From: Octadecabacter sp. B2R22
GTDB taxonomy: Bacteria; Pseudomonadota; Alphaproteobacteria; Rhodobacterales; Rhodobacteraceae
NCBI RefSeq assembly: GCF_018861045.1
Contig: NZ_JAHKQJ010000007.1
Location: forward strand, 768,306-832,305
DNA: 64,000 bases
Reading direction: 5' to 3'
Shown here: positions 49,772 through 61,602 of the stretch, piece after piece
Layout of the letters: each line of letters opens with the position of its first letter
How positions within the stretch are numbered: position 1 is the first letter of the stretch
Notes under the pieces: generated by a model
What the model was told of the DNA's origin: nothing
The model's database searches: none
Seen by the model: the letters and a program-made list of their open reading frames with translations, nothing else
Made by a program: the position numbers and the translations under genes

Positions 49772-50365
49772 ATGCTACTTTTGATCGATAACTACGACAG
49801 CTTCACCTACAATCTGGTGCATTATTTCGGCGAACTTGGCGCGGATGTGGTCGTGAAACGTAATGACGCCATTGATGTCCAAGAAGCCATGGGTATGGGC
49901 GCGGCTGGGATCGTGCTGTCCCCGGGTCCATGCGATCCTGCGCAGGCTGGCATTTGTCTGGCTCTTACGAAGGCCGCCGCAGAAACCAAGACCCCCTTGA
50001 TGGGCGTGTGTCTTGGGCATCAGACCATCGGCGAAGCATTTGGCGGCAAGGTCATCCGCTGCCACGAAATCGTACACGGCAAGATGGGCACCATGCATCA
50101 CACGGGCAAAAGCCTGTTCAAAGGTCTTCCATCCCCTTTTGAGGCGACGCGTTATCACTCGCTCACGGTGGAGCGCGAGTCCCTGCCCGACTGTCTGGAA
50201 ATCACTGCCGAGCTGGAAGACGGCACAATCATGGGATTGCAGCACCGCGAATTGCCGATCCATGGTGTGCAATTCCACCCCGAAAGCATCAAGTCGGAAC
50301 ACGGCCACGCGATGCTGAAGAACTTCCTAGATATTATGCCCGCAGCACAAAAGGTTCCCGCATGA
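49772..50365 (+). CDS. trpG: Anthranilate synthase component II (glutamine amidotransferase)
   Basis: TrpG releases ammonia from glutamine for TrpE. The 197-residue class I amidotransferase has [10 protein letters not shown] at the start, catalytic C80 in GVCLGHQ, and H169/E171 in VQFHPES. Its stop overlaps the trpD start (ATGA). This begins the run trpG-trpD-membrane protein-trpC-moaC-moeA. Confidence 0.95.
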   Translation: MLLLIDNYDSFTYNLVHYFGELGADVVVKRNDAIDVQEAMGMGAAGIVLSPGPCDPAQAGICLALTKAAAETKTPLMGVCLGHQTIGEAFGGKVIRCHEIVHGKMGTMHHTGKSLFKGLPSPFEATRYHSLTVERESLPDCLEITAELEDGTIMGLQHRELPIHGVQFHPESIKSEHGHAMLKNFLDIMPAAQKVPA

Positions 50366-51390
50366 GCGATTTGATGAAGCCCCTGATTAACGCAGCATCT
50401 GAAGGCCCACTCACGGGCGAGCAAGCGGCGGAAGCATTCAATGCTCTGTTTGAAGGCAATGCAACAGATGCGCAGATTGGCGGGCTTTTGATGGCCATGC
50501 GCACGCGTGGTGAATCGGTGACTGAATATGCAGCTGCCGCCAAAGCGATGCGGGATCGCTGCGTGCCTGTGACTGCGCCTATTGGTGCGATGGATATCGT
50601 CGGCACAGGCGGCGACGGCAAAGGCACGCTGAACATTTCCACAGCGACGGCATTTGTTGTGGCGGGCGCTGGCGTTCCTGTCGCCAAACACGGCAACCGC
50701 AACCTAAGCTCTCTGTCAGGGGCAGCGGATGCATTGGGACAGATGGGTGTTGATGTGATGGTTGGCGCCGACGTGGTCGAACGCTGCATCGCCGAGGCTG
50801 GTATCGGGTTCATGATGGCACCGATGCACCACCCCGCGATCAAACATGTGATGCCAACCCGTCAAGAACTTGGCTGCAAAACGATCTTCAACATCCTCGG
50901 ACCACTGACCAACCCAGCGGGCGTCAAACGTCAACTGACAGGCGCGTTTTCGGCAGATCTAATCTTTCCGATGGCCGAAACGTTGAACAGCCTGGGCACC
51001 GAAGCCGCATGGCTGGTGCACGGGTCTGACGGCACGGATGAAATCACAATTTGCGGCCCAACAGCCGTTGCGGCGCTGTCACACGGGATGATCACCGCCC
51101 GCGAAGTCCACCCGGAAGATGCAGGATTGCCAGTGCATCCGTTTGAATCCATCGTGGGGGGCACGCCAGCAGACAACGCCAAAGCCTTCGGCGCACTGCT
51201 AGACGGTCAGCAAAGCGCCTACCGGGACGCTGTCCTACTTAACGCATCCGCGGCTTTGTTGGTCGGTGGCAAAGTCGAAAGCCTCAAAGCTGGTGTCGAA
51301 CTGGCCCGTGAAAGCATCGACAGTGGCGCCGCCAAACACAGCATCGAAACGCTCGCAAAAATCACCCAAGAGGCAAAGGCAGGCAGCTAA
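50362..51390 (+). CDS. trpD: Anthranilate phosphoribosyltransferase
   Basis: TrpD joins anthranilate to PRPP. The 342-residue protein has the family signature [17 protein letters not shown] (about 74-90), [18 protein letters not shown], and [19 protein letters not shown] with the anthranilate site. Length is normal. The start overlaps trpG by four bases, and the next small gene begins three bases after its stop. Confidence 0.95.
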   Translation: MSDLMKPLINAASEGPLTGEQAAEAFNALFEGNATDAQIGGLLMAMRTRGESVTEYAAAAKAMRDRCVPVTAPIGAMDIVGTGGDGKGTLNISTATAFVVAGAGVPVAKHGNRNLSSLSGAADALGQMGVDVMVGADVVERCIAEAGIGFMMAPMHHPAIKHVMPTRQELGCKTIFNILGPLTNPAGVKRQLTGAFSADLIFPMAETLNSLGTEAAWLVHGSDGTDEITICGPTAVAALSHGMITAREVHPEDAGLPVHPFESIVGGTPADNAKAFGALLDGQQSAYRDAVLLNASAALLVGGKVESLKAGVELARESIDSGAAKHSIETLAKITQEAKAGS

Positions 51391-51393
51391 GCC

Positions 51394-51630
51394 ATGACAG
51401 ACTGGACCCCTCGCCCTAGCTTTACGCGCCGCTTTTGGGTTGGTTGCGCTGTGGTACTGTTTTCCTTTAGCTTTCTGGTTGCCGCCCTGATCGGGTTTAC
51501 CCGCGCGGACGCGATGACGGATGGCACACCTTGGGGCCAAGTCCTGTTCGGGGGGGTGCTCTGTCTGGTCGGGGTGCGCTTGGCCCTAAGCGGCGGAAAC
51601 CTCGCTGCACTTAAGGCGCGTTTCTCTTAA
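51394..51630 (+). CDS. Small two-span membrane protein
   Basis: The 78-residue protein has two hydrophobic helices (about 17-37 and 48-65) separated by a short loop, with basic residues at both ends. No family is recognised. It sits three bases after trpD and about 80 bases before trpC, so it is inside the tryptophan operon. Its role is unknown. Confidence 0.65.
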   Translation: MTDWTPRPSFTRRFWVGCAVVLFSFSFLVAALIGFTRADAMTDGTPWGQVLFGGVLCLVGVRLALSGGNLAALKARFS

Positions 51631-51709
51631 CGGGTCAGCGTCAATCAAGACTGCAAATTTCGCCCGCCCGCTGATTGCACCTGCCCCCGTGCGGCGTTAC
51701 CAATGCCCC

Positions 51710-52516
51710 ATGGATATTCTAGACAAAATCAAAGCCTACAAGCTTGAGCACATCGAAGCCTGCAAAAAAGAACGCACCATGTCCGACATGGTCGCCGCTG
51801 CAAAACAGGCATCCCCGACACGTGGATTTGCGGACCGTTTGGTTGAGGCGAGCCGCGAAGGTTACGGGCTGATCGCTGAAATCAAGAAAGCCAGCCCCTC
51901 CAAAGGCTTGATCCGCGAGGATTTCAATCCACCAGAACTCGCGCAGGCCTATGCTGCTGGCGGCGCGACATGCCTCAGCGTTTTGACGGATGGGCCATCG
52001 TTTCAAGGGGCTGATGAATATTTGGTCGCCGCGCGCGATGCCTGTGACCTTCCGGCGCTGCGCAAGGATTTTATGTATGATCCCTATCAAGTCGCCGAAG
52101 CCCGCGCCCTTGGTGCAGATGCCATTCTGATCATCCTTGCTTCTGTTGAGGACGGCCAAGCCGCCGAACTGGAAGCAGCCGCCTTTGAATGGGGAATGGA
52201 TGTTCTTCTTGAGGTCCACAACGCCGAAGAACTGGAACGCGCCAGCCTGTTGAAGTCCCCTCTTATGGGAATCAACAACCGCAACCTGAAGACCTTCGAG
52301 ACCACGTTGGACACCACCCGCACCCTATCGCGCATGGTTCCGCCGGATCGCTTGATCGTCTGCGAAAGCGGGCTGAATTCCTCCGAAGACCTCGCCGATA
52401 TGGCACGTTACGGCGCACGTACCTTCTTGATCGGCGAAAGCCTGATGCGACAGGACGACGTTGCGACTGCCACTCGGACCCTGCTGGCCAATCCAGCCAC
52501 CATGGGCGGGATTTAA
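51710..52516 (+). CDS. trpC: Indole-3-glycerol-phosphate synthase
   Basis: TrpC closes the indole ring. The 268-residue (beta/alpha)8 barrel has [16 protein letters not shown] near residue 57, [13 protein letters not shown] near 88, [15 protein letters not shown] near 114, and the phosphate-site [11 protein letters not shown] and ESG segments. It is a free-standing TrpC without a TrpF domain. The ATG at 51710 is chosen because family similarity starts at [10 protein letters not shown]; the frame from 51689 adds seven unlikely residues. Confidence 0.94.
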   Translation: MDILDKIKAYKLEHIEACKKERTMSDMVAAAKQASPTRGFADRLVEASREGYGLIAEIKKASPSKGLIREDFNPPELAQAYAAGGATCLSVLTDGPSFQGADEYLVAARDACDLPALRKDFMYDPYQVAEARALGADAILIILASVEDGQAAELEAAAFEWGMDVLLEVHNAEELERASLLKSPLMGINNRNLKTFETTLDTTRTLSRMVPPDRLIVCESGLNSSEDLADMARYGARTFLIGESLMRQDDVATATRTLLANPATMGGI

Positions 52517-52521
52517 GCGCA

Positions 52522-53001
52522 ATGGCCGACGATAAGCTCAGCCATTTCGACGCTCAAGGCCAAGCGCATATGGTTGATGTGTCGGCCAAAGACGTGACGG
52601 ACCGTATTGCCACAGCAACCGCTTGGGTGAAAATGTCGGATGCAACATTAGCCCACGTCACCGCCGGAACCGCAAAAAAAGGCGACGTTCTGGGCATTGC
52701 CCGCATCGCTGGCATTCAGGCCGCCAAGAAAACCAGCGACTTGATCCCGTTGTGCCACCCATTGCCGATCACCAAAGTTGCCTTGGACCTTGAAGCAGAC
52801 GCGACACTGCCTGGCGTTCGGATCACCGCAACAGTCAAAACAACAGGCCAAACTGGTGTCGAGATGGAGGCCCTAACCGCCGCATCCGTCGCGGGCCTGA
52901 CGGTCTATGACATGCTTAAAGCCGTCCAAAAAGACATGGAACTCGGAGGCGTACGCGTCACCTTGAAAGACGGCGGCAAGTCAGGGCGATTTGAAGGATG
53001 A
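52522..53001 (+). CDS. moaC: Cyclic pyranopterin monophosphate synthase
   Basis: MoaC works with MoaA to turn GTP into cyclic pyranopterin monophosphate, the first step of molybdenum cofactor synthesis. The 159-residue protein has [15 protein letters not shown], the [18 protein letters not shown] metal/substrate segment, and [20 protein letters not shown]. Its stop overlaps moeA (ATGA). MoaA is not in the window. Confidence 0.95.
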   Translation: MADDKLSHFDAQGQAHMVDVSAKDVTDRIATATAWVKMSDATLAHVTAGTAKKGDVLGIARIAGIQAAKKTSDLIPLCHPLPITKVALDLEADATLPGVRITATVKTTGQTGVEMEALTAASVAGLTVYDMLKAVQKDMELGGVRVTLKDGGKSGRFEG

Positions 53002-54182
53002 TCCCTGTCGAGGACGCCCAAACGATGTGTCTGGAGTTAGTTCGGACAGGACATTCTGAAACAATTGCACTTGCAGATGCCCTTGGTCGGACGTTGGCTG
53101 CACCTGTTCAAGCGAAACGCGACCAGCCTCCGTTTTCCGCCTCGGCGATGGATGGTTATGCGGTGTGCGAAGTAGCGCAGGGTGACGTTCTGGATGTCAT
53201 CGGCGAGTCTGCGGCGGGCCATGGATGGGACGGCACTGTCGCGCAAGGACAAGCTGTGCGGATTTTCACTGGCGCCCCTGTCCCGAATGGAGCCACCCGC
53301 GTTGTCATTCAGGAGAACGTTAGCCTTGAAGGTGATCGGGTTACACTGGTTGAACCAATCAATCTTGGGACAAACATTCGCCCACAAGGCGCTGACTTTT
53401 CCTCCGATTTCACACTCGATGCTCCTCGCGTGCTTTCCGCTGCTGACCTCGCGCTTATTGCGGCAATGAACCATCCCGAGATTAGCGTAGCGCGCCGACC
53501 TAAGGTCGCGCTTATCTCAACGGGCGATGAATTGCTGATGCCGGGCGGCGACCCCGCTCCCGATCAGATCATTGCGTCTAATGTCTTTGCGTTACAGGCC
53601 ATGTTGCAGGACGCGGGCGCAAAGCCGAATGTATTGCCCATTGCACGAGATACCCCAGAGGCATTGGATACCGTCCTACAACAAGCACGCGACTGGGGCG
53701 CAGATATCGTCGTCACTATTGGCGGGGCCTCTGTTGGGGATCATGACCTTGTCGCCCCCGCGCTGGATCGTTTTGGTGTCACCCGCAGTTTTCATAAAAT
53801 CGCGATGCGTCCAGGAAAGCCGTTGATGGCTGGGTCTAAAGGCGATGTCGCGTTTTTGGGATTACCAGGGAACCCGGTGTCCGCTGTTGTTTGCGGTCAC
53901 CTGTTTCTGCTGCCGCTGGTGCGACGTGCCTTGGGACAGGTTGATGTGCTGCCGCGCATCCTTACGGCCAAACTTGATGCGCCTCTGCCCAAAGGCGGGC
54001 CGCGCGCCCATTACATGCGGGCGCGCTTTCATGAAGGGCCAGACGCACGCCACGTTATCGGGTTTGATCGACAAGACAGCTCAATGTTGACGGTTCTGGC
54101 TGACGCCAATTGCCTAATGTTGTCCCCGATCGGAAGCGCGGCAAAGGAAACTGGCGACAGTGTCACGATCCTTCCGATCTAG
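52998..54182 (+). CDS. moeA: Molybdopterin molybdenumtransferase
   Basis: MoeA inserts molybdate into adenylylated molybdopterin. The 394-residue protein has the [10 protein letters not shown] signature near residue 48, [29 protein letters not shown] at 170, [13 protein letters not shown] near 240, and [11 protein letters not shown] near 289. The four-domain length is normal. It overlaps moaC by four bases and is the last gene before the lexA promoter. Confidence 0.95.
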   Translation: MIPVEDAQTMCLELVRTGHSETIALADALGRTLAAPVQAKRDQPPFSASAMDGYAVCEVAQGDVLDVIGESAAGHGWDGTVAQGQAVRIFTGAPVPNGATRVVIQENVSLEGDRVTLVEPINLGTNIRPQGADFSSDFTLDAPRVLSAADLALIAAMNHPEISVARRPKVALISTGDELLMPGGDPAPDQIIASNVFALQAMLQDAGAKPNVLPIARDTPEALDTVLQQARDWGADIVVTIGGASVGDHDLVAPALDRFGVTRSFHKIAMRPGKPLMAGSKGDVAFLGLPGNPVSAVVCGHLFLLPLVRRALGQVDVLPRILTAKLDAPLPKGGPRAHYMRARFHEGPDARHVIGFDRQDSSMLTVLADANCLMLSPIGSAAKETGDSVTILPI

Positions 54183-54207
54183 TGTCATCGCCGTCCGTGA
54201 GAACATA

Positions 54208-54236
54208 TTGACACAAAACAAGAACACAGATAGAAC
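54208..54236 (+). promoter_or_regulatory. lexA promoter with overlapping SOS (LexA) box
   Basis: TTGACA (54208-54213) and TAGAAC (54231-54236) are 17 bases apart. GAAC-N7-GAAC (54222-54236), the alphaproteobacterial LexA operator, covers the spacer and the -10 box, so LexA would block its own promoter. Confidence 0.8.
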
Positions 54237-54269
54237 ATCCTTAACGAAAACCGTTGAGGGAGAGGGCTG

Positions 54270-54971
54270 ATGCTCACCAAGAAGCAACTTGATCTGCTGG
54301 AATTCATTCACAAACGGGTGCAGCGCGATGGCGTGCCGCCAAGCTTTGATGAAATGAAAGAAGCCCTTGATCTGCGGTCTAAATCTGGCATCCACCGTTT
54401 GATCACGGCCTTGGAAGAACGCGGTTTCATCCGCCGTTTGGCCCATCGTGCCCGCGCCCTTGAGATCGTTAAAATGCCTGATGCGCTGCAATCCAAGCTT
54501 GGCGTGACGACTGGGTTCACGCCCAAGGTGATTGACGGGGATCGACCCGACAACCGCCCGACTGGCGCACAATCCCTTGAAAACTCCGGTGCAATCTCTC
54601 TTCCTGTGATGGGTCGAATTGCGGCTGGTGTACCAATTGCTGCGATTTCCGAGGTCAGTCACAAAGTGACCGTTCCAGCCTCTATGGTTGGGAAAGGTGA
54701 ACACTACGCCCTTGAAGTCAAAGGGGATTCCATGATCGACGCGGGGATCAATGACGGCGATGTTGTGATCATTCGTGAGACGTCGACCGCCGATAACGGT
54801 GAAATCGTCGTTGCATTGGTCGAAGACGCTGAGGCGACGCTGAAACGCTTTCGTCGCAACGGCAATGCCATCGCCCTAGAAGCCGCCAACCCTGCCTATG
54901 AAACCCGCCTGTTCCGTGATGATCAGGTGAAGGTGCAAGGGCGTTTGGTCGGGTTGATCCGGTCCTACTAA
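54270..54971 (+). CDS. lexA: LexA SOS repressor
   Basis: LexA represses DNA-damage genes and cleaves itself when RecA filaments form. The 233-residue protein has the N-terminal winged helix ([34 protein letters not shown]), the cleavage site A119-G120, and the Ser/Lys protease pair S154 (GDSMIDAG) and K192. The long linker between the domains is typical of alphaproteobacteria. An autoregulatory SOS box lies in its promoter. It ends against comEC with a four-base overlap. Confidence 0.97.
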   Translation: MLTKKQLDLLEFIHKRVQRDGVPPSFDEMKEALDLRSKSGIHRLITALEERGFIRRLAHRARALEIVKMPDALQSKLGVTTGFTPKVIDGDRPDNRPTGAQSLENSGAISLPVMGRIAAGVPIAAISEVSHKVTVPASMVGKGEHYALEVKGDSMIDAGINDGDVVIIRETSTADNGEIVVALVEDAEATLKRFRRNGNAIALEAANPAYETRLFRDDQVKVQGRLVGLIRSY

Positions 54972-57058
54972 GGCGCGTGAAGCCCTGCCAGTAAAGTTGT
55001 TATTGCGCCGCCTCGGCGGCGCATGGCTGAAGTGTTCCAAAGCCGTTCACCAGAAAGATCCCGCGCTGAGACCAGCTTGAGCGATCCATCGACCATCCAA
55101 CCCGCCAATGATCCGGTTTCGCGCAAACGTGTGATGTCATATGTCTCGCACCCTGCCCGCGCTGGTGCTTCCTGATTGGTGATCAGAATATCCGCACCGC
55201 CACAGCCCTGAAGCGCCGCCAATGCGGTCGCGCCGCGTAGGTTAACCAGTCGCGTGTCGCCAATCACCGTCCAGACTGCACGCCCCTGTTCATCAAGCCC
55301 CGCGCGGTTGTAGGCAACCCATTGCTCAACCGGCGCACCGTCGTTTTCCAGCCAAACCGAGGCTGCAAAACTCTCACCGCGCTCTTTTGATACCGCGCGG
55401 CCATCCGCAGTCATCACCCCAATCAAGGACCCTGACTCCGCGACCAGCAAAGCGGGCCTCTCAGCCACATGCCACAACATAAAACCATAAAGGACGGGCG
55501 CAACGCCGACCCACCGCAAAGATCCACGCCATTGAACCACCATCACCCCGCCCAAGGCAATCATTGCAATGACAATGGGATCTGGTGTCACCACATGGCG
55601 CAACGCCCCTTCTTGCGCGGCAACAAACTGTGCAACGGCCAAGATCCAGCGTAGGCCAAGGTCCATCACCCAGAGCCCCAACATTTCAAGCCCGAGAGGC
55701 GCCAGAACCACCGCCACGACAGCAGCAGGCATCACGATTGTCCCCATAAGCGGAACTGACAATAGGTTCGCTATCAGGCCAAGCTGTGCTATCTGGTTGA
55801 AGTGATAGGCCGCAAAGGGCGCCGTCGCGAGCCCCGCAACAAGGGAGGATATGACCACCGCCCCGATGGGCCTAAGCCACTTGGGCAAATTAGGCGTCTC
55901 AATCCGTTGCAACATGGCAAACACCGCAACAAGGGCTGTGGTTGCAGAGAACGACATCTGGAAACCAGGGCCAAACAGGGCTTCGGGGCGCAGGGTCAAC
56001 ACGATGAGCGCGGCAATGGCCACCGCTCGAAGCGTCAACGCGCGGCGATCAAACAGCACCGCCACCAACATGACGGACACCATGATAAACGCGCGTTCGG
56101 TTGCAATGTTCCCCCCCGATAACGCCAAATATCCAGCAGCGATAACCAAAGATGCCCCTGCCGCGAACTTTTTCACGGGCCACCTTAGGGCGACATACGG
56201 AAATAGCGCAAAACCATAGCGGATTGACGCAAAGACAAACGCGGCCAAGATGCCCATATGCATACCAGAAATCGCCAGCAAATGCGCTAGATTGGACGCC
56301 CGAAGCGCGGCAAGACTTTCGCGCCCCATGCCTGAACGATCCCCCGTCATAATTGCTGCTGCAAAGGCGCCGCTTTCGGATGGCAAACGGGCTTGGACGC
56401 CACTGCTGATGGCCACCCTTTGACGATAAACCCAAAGGCCAGCAGCCCCTTCCATCGCCTCCGCGCCCAGCACCACAGGGTTCCGCGTATATCCAACAGC
56501 CCCAAGCCCCTCGAACCACGCCATGCGTTGGAAATCAAAGCCGCCCGGCTCAACGGGGCCAGAAGGCGGCGAAAGATGCCCCGTCATCAACACCACCTGC
56601 CCCGGTTGCGGATCAACATAACCCTGATCCCCATGGAGCGAGACCCGAACTGTCGCAGGCGTGCGCCGGGTCTCCATCCGTGCCAGAACAACACGGTCCA
56701 ACGTGAGCCGGACAGCGTCAGATTGCGAACGATCAATTTCAATGATGCGGCCCTCAATCGGGCCATAGTAGCGAAAGCCAAGCACAGGTTCGGCAACCAG
56801 ATTGGCGCGCATTCCTGCCAACCCAAAGCCACCAACAACAAGGGCCGCGCCCACAACAAAGATCCGAGGCCCATCCGGCCACAGCCGCTGAGACGCAAGC
56901 GCCAAGACACTTGAAACCAACAACGCTGCGCACAAACCCGCCGTCGGTTCAGTTCTCATTGAAAAATACCATGCAATGCCAATGCCCATTGCAACTGGGG
57001 ACCAGCCGAACAAATGACCCCTTTGGGCCATGACCTGCGCCCAGAGGGATTGCAGCAT
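54968..57058 (-). CDS. comEC: ComEC/Rec2-family inner-membrane DNA transport protein
   Basis: ComEC forms the inner-membrane channel for single-stranded DNA in natural transformation. The protein (about 696 residues) has N-terminal helices, a DUF4131-type OB region (about 90-180), and the Competence domain with [18 protein letters not shown] near residue 262 and repeated helices to about 530. The C-terminal 150 residues do not show the HxHxDH metal motif of the beta-lactamase-like domain, as in many alphaproteobacterial forms. The ATG at 57058 suits an AAGGACA ribosome site better than the GTG at 57064. No other competence gene is near. Confidence 0.9.
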   Translation of the reverse strand: MLQSLWAQVMAQRGHLFGWSPVAMGIGIAWYFSMRTEPTAGLCAALLVSSVLALASQRLWPDGPRIFVVGAALVVGGFGLAGMRANLVAEPVLGFRYYGPIEGRIIEIDRSQSDAVRLTLDRVVLARMETRRTPATVRVSLHGDQGYVDPQPGQVVLMTGHLSPPSGPVEPGGFDFQRMAWFEGLGAVGYTRNPVVLGAEAMEGAAGLWVYRQRVAISSGVQARLPSESGAFAAAIMTGDRSGMGRESLAALRASNLAHLLAISGMHMGILAAFVFASIRYGFALFPYVALRWPVKKFAAGASLVIAAGYLALSGGNIATERAFIMVSVMLVAVLFDRRALTLRAVAIAALIVLTLRPEALFGPGFQMSFSATTALVAVFAMLQRIETPNLPKWLRPIGAVVISSLVAGLATAPFAAYHFNQIAQLGLIANLLSVPLMGTIVMPAAVVAVVLAPLGLEMLGLWVMDLGLRWILAVAQFVAAQEGALRHVVTPDPIVIAMIALGGVMVVQWRGSLRWVGVAPVLYGFMLWHVAERPALLVAESGSLIGVMTADGRAVSKERGESFAASVWLENDGAPVEQWVAYNRAGLDEQGRAVWTVIGDTRLVNLRGATALAALQGCGGADILITNQEAPARAGCETYDITRLRETGSLAGWMVDGSLKLVSARDLSGERLWNTSAMRRRGGAITTLLAGLHAP

Positions 57059-57147
57059 GTACACTTGTCCTTACCCCCTGCACTTAGTATCTGCGCACCA
57101 AACCCGCTGATGTTCGCAATTGGTGGTTAGCAAAAGGTTAATTTCCC

Positions 57148-58551
57148 ATGACTCAAAAGCCCGTTGTCACCCGTTTCGCACCCTCTCCGACGGGGGCCTT
57201 GCACATTGGCGGCGCACGTACTGCGCTTTTCAACTGGCTTTATGCCCGTGGTCGTGACGGCAAATTCCTGTTGCGCATTGAAGATACCGACAAGGCACGA
57301 TCCACCGATGAGAACACCCAAGCGATCCTTGATGGTCTGACGTGGTTGGGCCTTGATTGGGACGGTGAGCCGTTCTCTCAGGTTGCGAACGCAGAGCGTC
57401 ACGCGCAAGTGGCCCATCAGATGTTGGCCGACGGCACCGCATATAAGTGTTTCGCAACCCAAGATGAAATCGAAGCGTTCCGCGAAGAGGCCCGCGCCAA
57501 TAAGACGTCTACGCTCTATCGCTCACCATGGCGCGATGTGGCAGAGGGCGATCACCCAGACCTGCCCTACGTCGTGCGCGTCAAAGCCCCGCGTGAGGGC
57601 GCGACAACTCTGAGCGACGAAGTTCAGGGCGATGTGACGTGGCAGAACGAACAGCTCGACGACATGATCTTGCTGCGCAGTGATGGCAGCCCCGTGTATA
57701 TGTTGGCGGTCGTTGTGGATGATCACGATATGGGCGTAACCCACGTCATCCGTGGCGACGACCACCTTGCAAATGCGTTCCGTCAGAACCTGATCTACAC
57801 GGCGATGGGCTGGGACAAACCAATCTTGGCGCATGTTCCATTGATCTTTGGCCCGGATGGCAAAAAGCTTTCCAAACGCCACGGTGCGACGGGTGCGGCA
57901 GAATATCAGGCACTGGGATACCCAGCAGCTGGAATGCGCAATTATTTGACCCGTTTGGGCTGGTCTCATGGGGATGATGAATTCTTCACTGATGCGCAGG
58001 CGCGTGAGTGGTTCGATTTAGGTGGAATCGGCAAAAGCCCTGCACGTTTTGACACCAAAAAACTGGAAAACCTATGCGGTCAACACATTGCCATCAGTGA
58101 CAATGCTGCACTGCTGCATGAAATTGAGGCATTTAGGGCTGCGACAGATGCGGCTGCGTTCACGGTTCCGCAACGTGACGGATTACTGGCCGCAATGGAC
58201 AGCCTGAAAGAACGCTCGAAGACCTTCCCGGAACTTCTTGTAAAGGCTCACTTTGTTCTAACATCACGCCCGATCACACCAGACGAGAAAGCTGCAAAGT
58301 CTCTGGACATTGTGCACAAAGGTATACTGAACGAATTGACGCCGCAGCTGCAAACTGCTAGCTGGTCCAGAGACGACCTAGAGGGGATCGTGGCCGCCCT
58401 CGCTGAGGCCCATGACACCAAACTTGGCAAACTGGCTGGACCGCTGCGCGCAGCACTCGCCGGGCGCGCAGTTTCCCCTTCTGTGTTCGATATGATGCTG
58501 GTCCTTGGCCGCGACGAAACAATCGCTCGTATCAAGGACGCCTGCGGCTGA
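57148..58551 (+). CDS. gltX: Glutamyl-tRNA synthetase
   Basis: GltX charges tRNA-Glu and, where GatCAB is used, mischarges tRNA-Gln. The 467-residue class I enzyme has [20 protein letters not shown] (HIGH equivalent) at 10-29, [29 protein letters not shown], and KKLSKRHGA (KMSKS equivalent) near 240. The C-terminal anticodon-binding cage is helical. It is a discriminating or non-discriminating type that cannot be separated by eye. GltA follows 96 bases later. Confidence 0.95.
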   Translation: MTQKPVVTRFAPSPTGALHIGGARTALFNWLYARGRDGKFLLRIEDTDKARSTDENTQAILDGLTWLGLDWDGEPFSQVANAERHAQVAHQMLADGTAYKCFATQDEIEAFREEARANKTSTLYRSPWRDVAEGDHPDLPYVVRVKAPREGATTLSDEVQGDVTWQNEQLDDMILLRSDGSPVYMLAVVVDDHDMGVTHVIRGDDHLANAFRQNLIYTAMGWDKPILAHVPLIFGPDGKKLSKRHGATGAAEYQALGYPAAGMRNYLTRLGWSHGDDEFFTDAQAREWFDLGGIGKSPARFDTKKLENLCGQHIAISDNAALLHEIEAFRAATDAAAFTVPQRDGLLAAMDSLKERSKTFPELLVKAHFVLTSRPITPDEKAAKSLDIVHKGILNELTPQLQTASWSRDDLEGIVAALAEAHDTKLGKLAGPLRAALAGRAVSPSVFDMMLVLGRDETIARIKDACG

Positions 58552-58611
58552 AACATTTTAGTTACTATTCATAGGTAACGGGGTGTGAGCTGCTAAAACC
58601 GATAATGCCGC

Positions 58612-58623
58612 CCCGAATTCGGG
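58612..58623. repeat. Palindrome in the gltA leader
   Basis: CCCGAATTCGGG is a perfect 12-base palindrome, flanked by weaker CCG/CGG pairing, about 25 bases before the gltA start. It may form a hairpin in the leader or bind a dimeric regulator. Confidence 0.35.
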
Positions 58624-58647
58624 CTGCGGTCCTAGAAAGGGAAAACC

Positions 58648-59940
58648 ATGGCCAATACGAAAACAGCAACACTGACCATTGATGGCAAATCTTACGAATT
58701 GCCGATCCATTCCCCGACCGCAGGCCCTGATGTTCTCGACATCCGTAAGCTGTACGGACAGGCTGGCGTGTTCACTTATGACCCAGGCTTTACGTCCACA
58801 GCGGCCTGTGACAGCACAATCACCTTTATCGACGGCGACAAAGGCGAATTGCTGCACCGTGGTTACCCGATCGATCAACTGGCGGGCCAGTCCCACTATT
58901 TGGAAGTCTGCTACGCACTTCTTTACGGTGAACTTCCGACCGCTGCTGAACTTGAAAAGTTTGAAAGTACGATCACCCGCCACACAATGATCCACGAGCA
59001 GATGCACAACTTCTTCCGTGGTTTCCGCCGTGACGCGCCGCCTATGGCGACAATGGTTGGCGTTGTTGGCGCAATGTCGGCGTTCTACCACGACAGCACA
59101 GACATCAATGACGAACATCAGCGCGAAGTTGCGTCCCACCGTTTGATCGCCAAGATGCCGACAATCGCTGCGATGGCTTATAAATATTCGATCGGTCAAC
59201 CGTTCGTATATCCGCGCAATGATCTGGATTACGCGTCCAACTTCCTGAACATGTGCTTTAGCGTTCCGGCAGAAGAATATCACGTTAACCCGATCCTCGC
59301 CCGCGCGATGGACCGTATCTTTACGTTGCATGCGGATCACGAACAGAACGCATCTACATCTACAGTGCGTCTCGCATCGTCTTCTGGTGCGAACCCGTTC
59401 GCCTGTATCGCAGCTGGTATCGCTTGCCTTTGGGGCCCTGCCCACGGCGGCGCCAACCAAGCGTGCCTTGAGATGCTGAAAGAAATTGGCTCCGTTGATC
59501 GTATTCCTGAGTTTATCGCCCGCGCGAAAGACAAGAACGACAACTATCGCTTGATGGGCTTTGGCCACCGCGTTTACAAAAACTTCGACCCACGTGCGAC
59601 TGTTATGAAAGAGTCCGCTGACGAAGTGCTTGAATTGCTCGGCGTTGAAGACAACCCGCTCTTGCAGGTCGCTATGGAGCTTGAAAAGCAAGCGCTTGCC
59701 GATCCGTACTTTGCTGAGAAGAAACTCTTCCCGAACGTGGACTTCTATTCCGGCATCATCCTCGAAGCGATGGGTTTCCCGACAGACATGTTCACACCGA
59801 TCTTCGCCATGGCGCGGACCGTGGGTTGGATTTCCCAGTGGAAAGAACAGCTGGCCGATCCACAGTTGAAAATCGGTCGCCCACGTCAGCTTTATATGGG
59901 TGAAACAGCACGCGATTACACAGATATCGAAAGCCGCTAA
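58648..59940 (+). CDS. gltA: Citrate synthase
   Basis: GltA condenses acetyl-CoA and oxaloacetate to start the TCA cycle. The 430-residue hexameric-type enzyme has the catalytic histidines and aspartate in [21 protein letters not shown] and [13 protein letters not shown], and ends in the conserved [13 protein letters not shown] segment. The ATG follows AAAGGG. A terminator follows at 59963. It is the last gene before the RTX pair. Confidence 0.96.
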   Translation: MANTKTATLTIDGKSYELPIHSPTAGPDVLDIRKLYGQAGVFTYDPGFTSTAACDSTITFIDGDKGELLHRGYPIDQLAGQSHYLEVCYALLYGELPTAAELEKFESTITRHTMIHEQMHNFFRGFRRDAPPMATMVGVVGAMSAFYHDSTDINDEHQREVASHRLIAKMPTIAAMAYKYSIGQPFVYPRNDLDYASNFLNMCFSVPAEEYHVNPILARAMDRIFTLHADHEQNASTSTVRLASSSGANPFACIAAGIACLWGPAHGGANQACLEMLKEIGSVDRIPEFIARAKDKNDNYRLMGFGHRVYKNFDPRATVMKESADEVLELLGVEDNPLLQVAMELEKQALADPYFAEKKLFPNVDFYSGIILEAMGFPTDMFTPIFAMARTVGWISQWKEQLADPQLKIGRPRQLYMGETARDYTDIESR

Positions 59941-60322
59941 ACCGCGCTTTAGACGACTACTGAAAGGCCCTCCAATTGATCTTGGGGGGCCTTTTTATGT
60001 TTCCCACCAGGCGATTGACCCTTCTTCACCTGTAAATCGTGAAGGATCATGTTGGCCTAACGCCGGACATCTCCCCGCACAACGAGGCGTCCATAGGCCA
60101 TCTAACGTCCTTTGGGTTTCGCAAAACGCACCGCGCCAAACGGGCTTTTCGTCAATCGCGCTTGTGCGGACAGAGTTCATTCTGCGCTCACGCGGACGAA
60201 ATACTCTGGCGAGTCTTGCCATTTTCCAGATCGGAAACACGCTGTTTCTCGAAATTAGATGAAATTGACGCGACGTCTTGATAAGTAAGATCAACGCGTT
60301 AGTAGAAAGTTAATACTTAGTT
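59941..60322. other. Intergenic region after gltA with an unusual minus-strand ORF
   Basis: After the gltA terminator lies about 330 bases. The minus strand contains a 99-codon frame (59995-60294) rich in Arg and with several Trp and Cys (WKMARLARV, DEKPVWRGAF, EEGSIAWWET). It has no clear ribosome site and no known domain. It may be a true small gene or a conserved non-coding element. The last 60 bases are AT-rich and probably hold the promoter of the first RTX gene. Confidence 0.35.
59963..59996 (+). terminator. Intrinsic terminator of gltA
   Basis: AAAGGCCCTCC (59963-59973) pairs with GGGGGGCCTTT (59984-59994; one T-G wobble) around a 10-base loop and ends in T5. It begins 23 bases after the stop. 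Confidence 0.9.
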
Positions 60323-61462
60323 ATGGAAATTATTCTCGCTCTTCTCATTACCGCCGGCTTGGGCGCATTTTTTTCACTCGGTTCCGATGATGATACGTCT
60401 GTTGACGACACATCTGATACACCTGATGAGCCCGACACACCTGTGAAACCGGACACACCTGTGGAACCGGACACGGCTGTCGGTACGGATGATGACGATG
60501 TGGTCTCTCTGAGCAGCAGTGCCAATGTGTACGATGCCATGCGCGGTGACGACAGCGTTGACGGCGGTGCAGGCTTTGACGTTCTGTTGGGTGGGGCTGG
60601 CGATGACGTGCTCGAAGGCGGGCTCGGCAAAGACGTCCTTTATGGCGAAGACGGTAACGATGACATGTCGGGGGGCAGCTGGAACGACACGCTGTATGGC
60701 GGTCAGGGTTTTGATGATCTCGACGGAGGAACCTCAAATGACACGCTGTTTGGCGGTCAGGGCAAGGACCTTCTTGTCGGTGGCACTGGTAATGACGTTC
60801 TGGATGGCGATGGCTGGGATGACGGCCTATTCGGCGGTGACGGCGATGACACGCTATTGGGCTACATCGGGGATGATCTCTTGGTGGGTGGCGACGGCGA
60901 TGACGAGCTTGATGGTCAGGACGGTGAAGACATTCTTGATGGCGGTCCCGGTGCAGATACCCTTGTAGGCGGATCCGGTGACGATACCCTCATTGGGTCG
61001 CAATTGTTGAACCGTGAATTGAACGAAGACGACTATGAAGACATTCGCAACAATACCCTTCCCGACAATGAAGATGGCGAAGGGGTGTTCAACAACTGGA
61101 ACCTCAGCGGCACTGATTTGGACACCGAATCCGATACGTTGGTTGGTGGTGAAGGCGCCGATGTCTTGCTGATGGGCAACAATGATATCGCGACAGGTGG
61201 AGATGACTGGGATGACTTTGTCATTGGGGATTGGATCACGGATCAGCAACAGGTCTTGATCACGGATTTCGATACGACAGAGGACTTGATTATCGTCTTC
61301 CTGCAGGAAGACAACCTTGATGCGGAAATCACCACGATGTCTGTTGAAGGGGACGAGATTATCATGATCGACGGTAACGCTGTGGCACAGGTTCAAGGAA
61401 CCTTTGATCCCTTCGATGGGCTTGCAGGTAGCATCCTTACTTACTCCTACACCGGGACCTAA
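60323..61462 (+). CDS. RTX-repeat (hemolysin-type calcium-binding) protein with N-terminal hydrophobic segment, first of two paralogues
   Basis: The 379-residue protein opens with a hydrophobic segment (MEIILALLITAGLGAFFSLG), then an acidic Asp/Thr/Pro linker (about 21-60) with DTP-type repeats, then many RTX nonapeptides (GGxGxDxLx; about 70-230) that fold as a calcium-loaded beta-roll. A conserved block follows (NREL near 240, WNLSG, LMGNNDIATGG) and a C-terminal beta domain (GDWITDQQQVLITDFD). RTX proteins are usually secreted by a type I system through a C-terminal signal; here the N-terminal segment suggests anchoring or Sec export. No type I transporter is in the window. The next gene is a paralogue. 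Confidence 0.82.
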   Translation: MEIILALLITAGLGAFFSLGSDDDTSVDDTSDTPDEPDTPVKPDTPVEPDTAVGTDDDDVVSLSSSANVYDAMRGDDSVDGGAGFDVLLGGAGDDVLEGGLGKDVLYGEDGNDDMSGGSWNDTLYGGQGFDDLDGGTSNDTLFGGQGKDLLVGGTGNDVLDGDGWDDGLFGGDGDDTLLGYIGDDLLVGGDGDDELDGQDGEDILDGGPGADTLVGGSGDDTLIGSQLLNRELNEDDYEDIRNNTLPDNEDGEGVFNNWNLSGTDLDTESDTLVGGEGADVLLMGNNDIATGGDDWDDFVIGDWITDQQQVLITDFDTTEDLIIVFLQEDNLDAEITTMSVEGDEIIMIDGNAVAQVQGTFDPFDGLAGSILTYSYTGT

Positions 61463-61602
61463 CGTATTTATTTAATAGAAAAATCGCGATCTGCCCCTTG
61501 TTTCCCAACCGGAAACGATTTGTTTTCAAACAGGTAAAGACTCTCATCCAAAACGTGTTTACGTTTAGTTAATTAAACTTAAAACCGTGGGGGTTGTTGG
61601 TT

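Noticed and set aside
58558-59691. 377-codon minus-strand frame opposite gltA
   Set aside because: Antisense shadow of citrate synthase produced by biased codon use.
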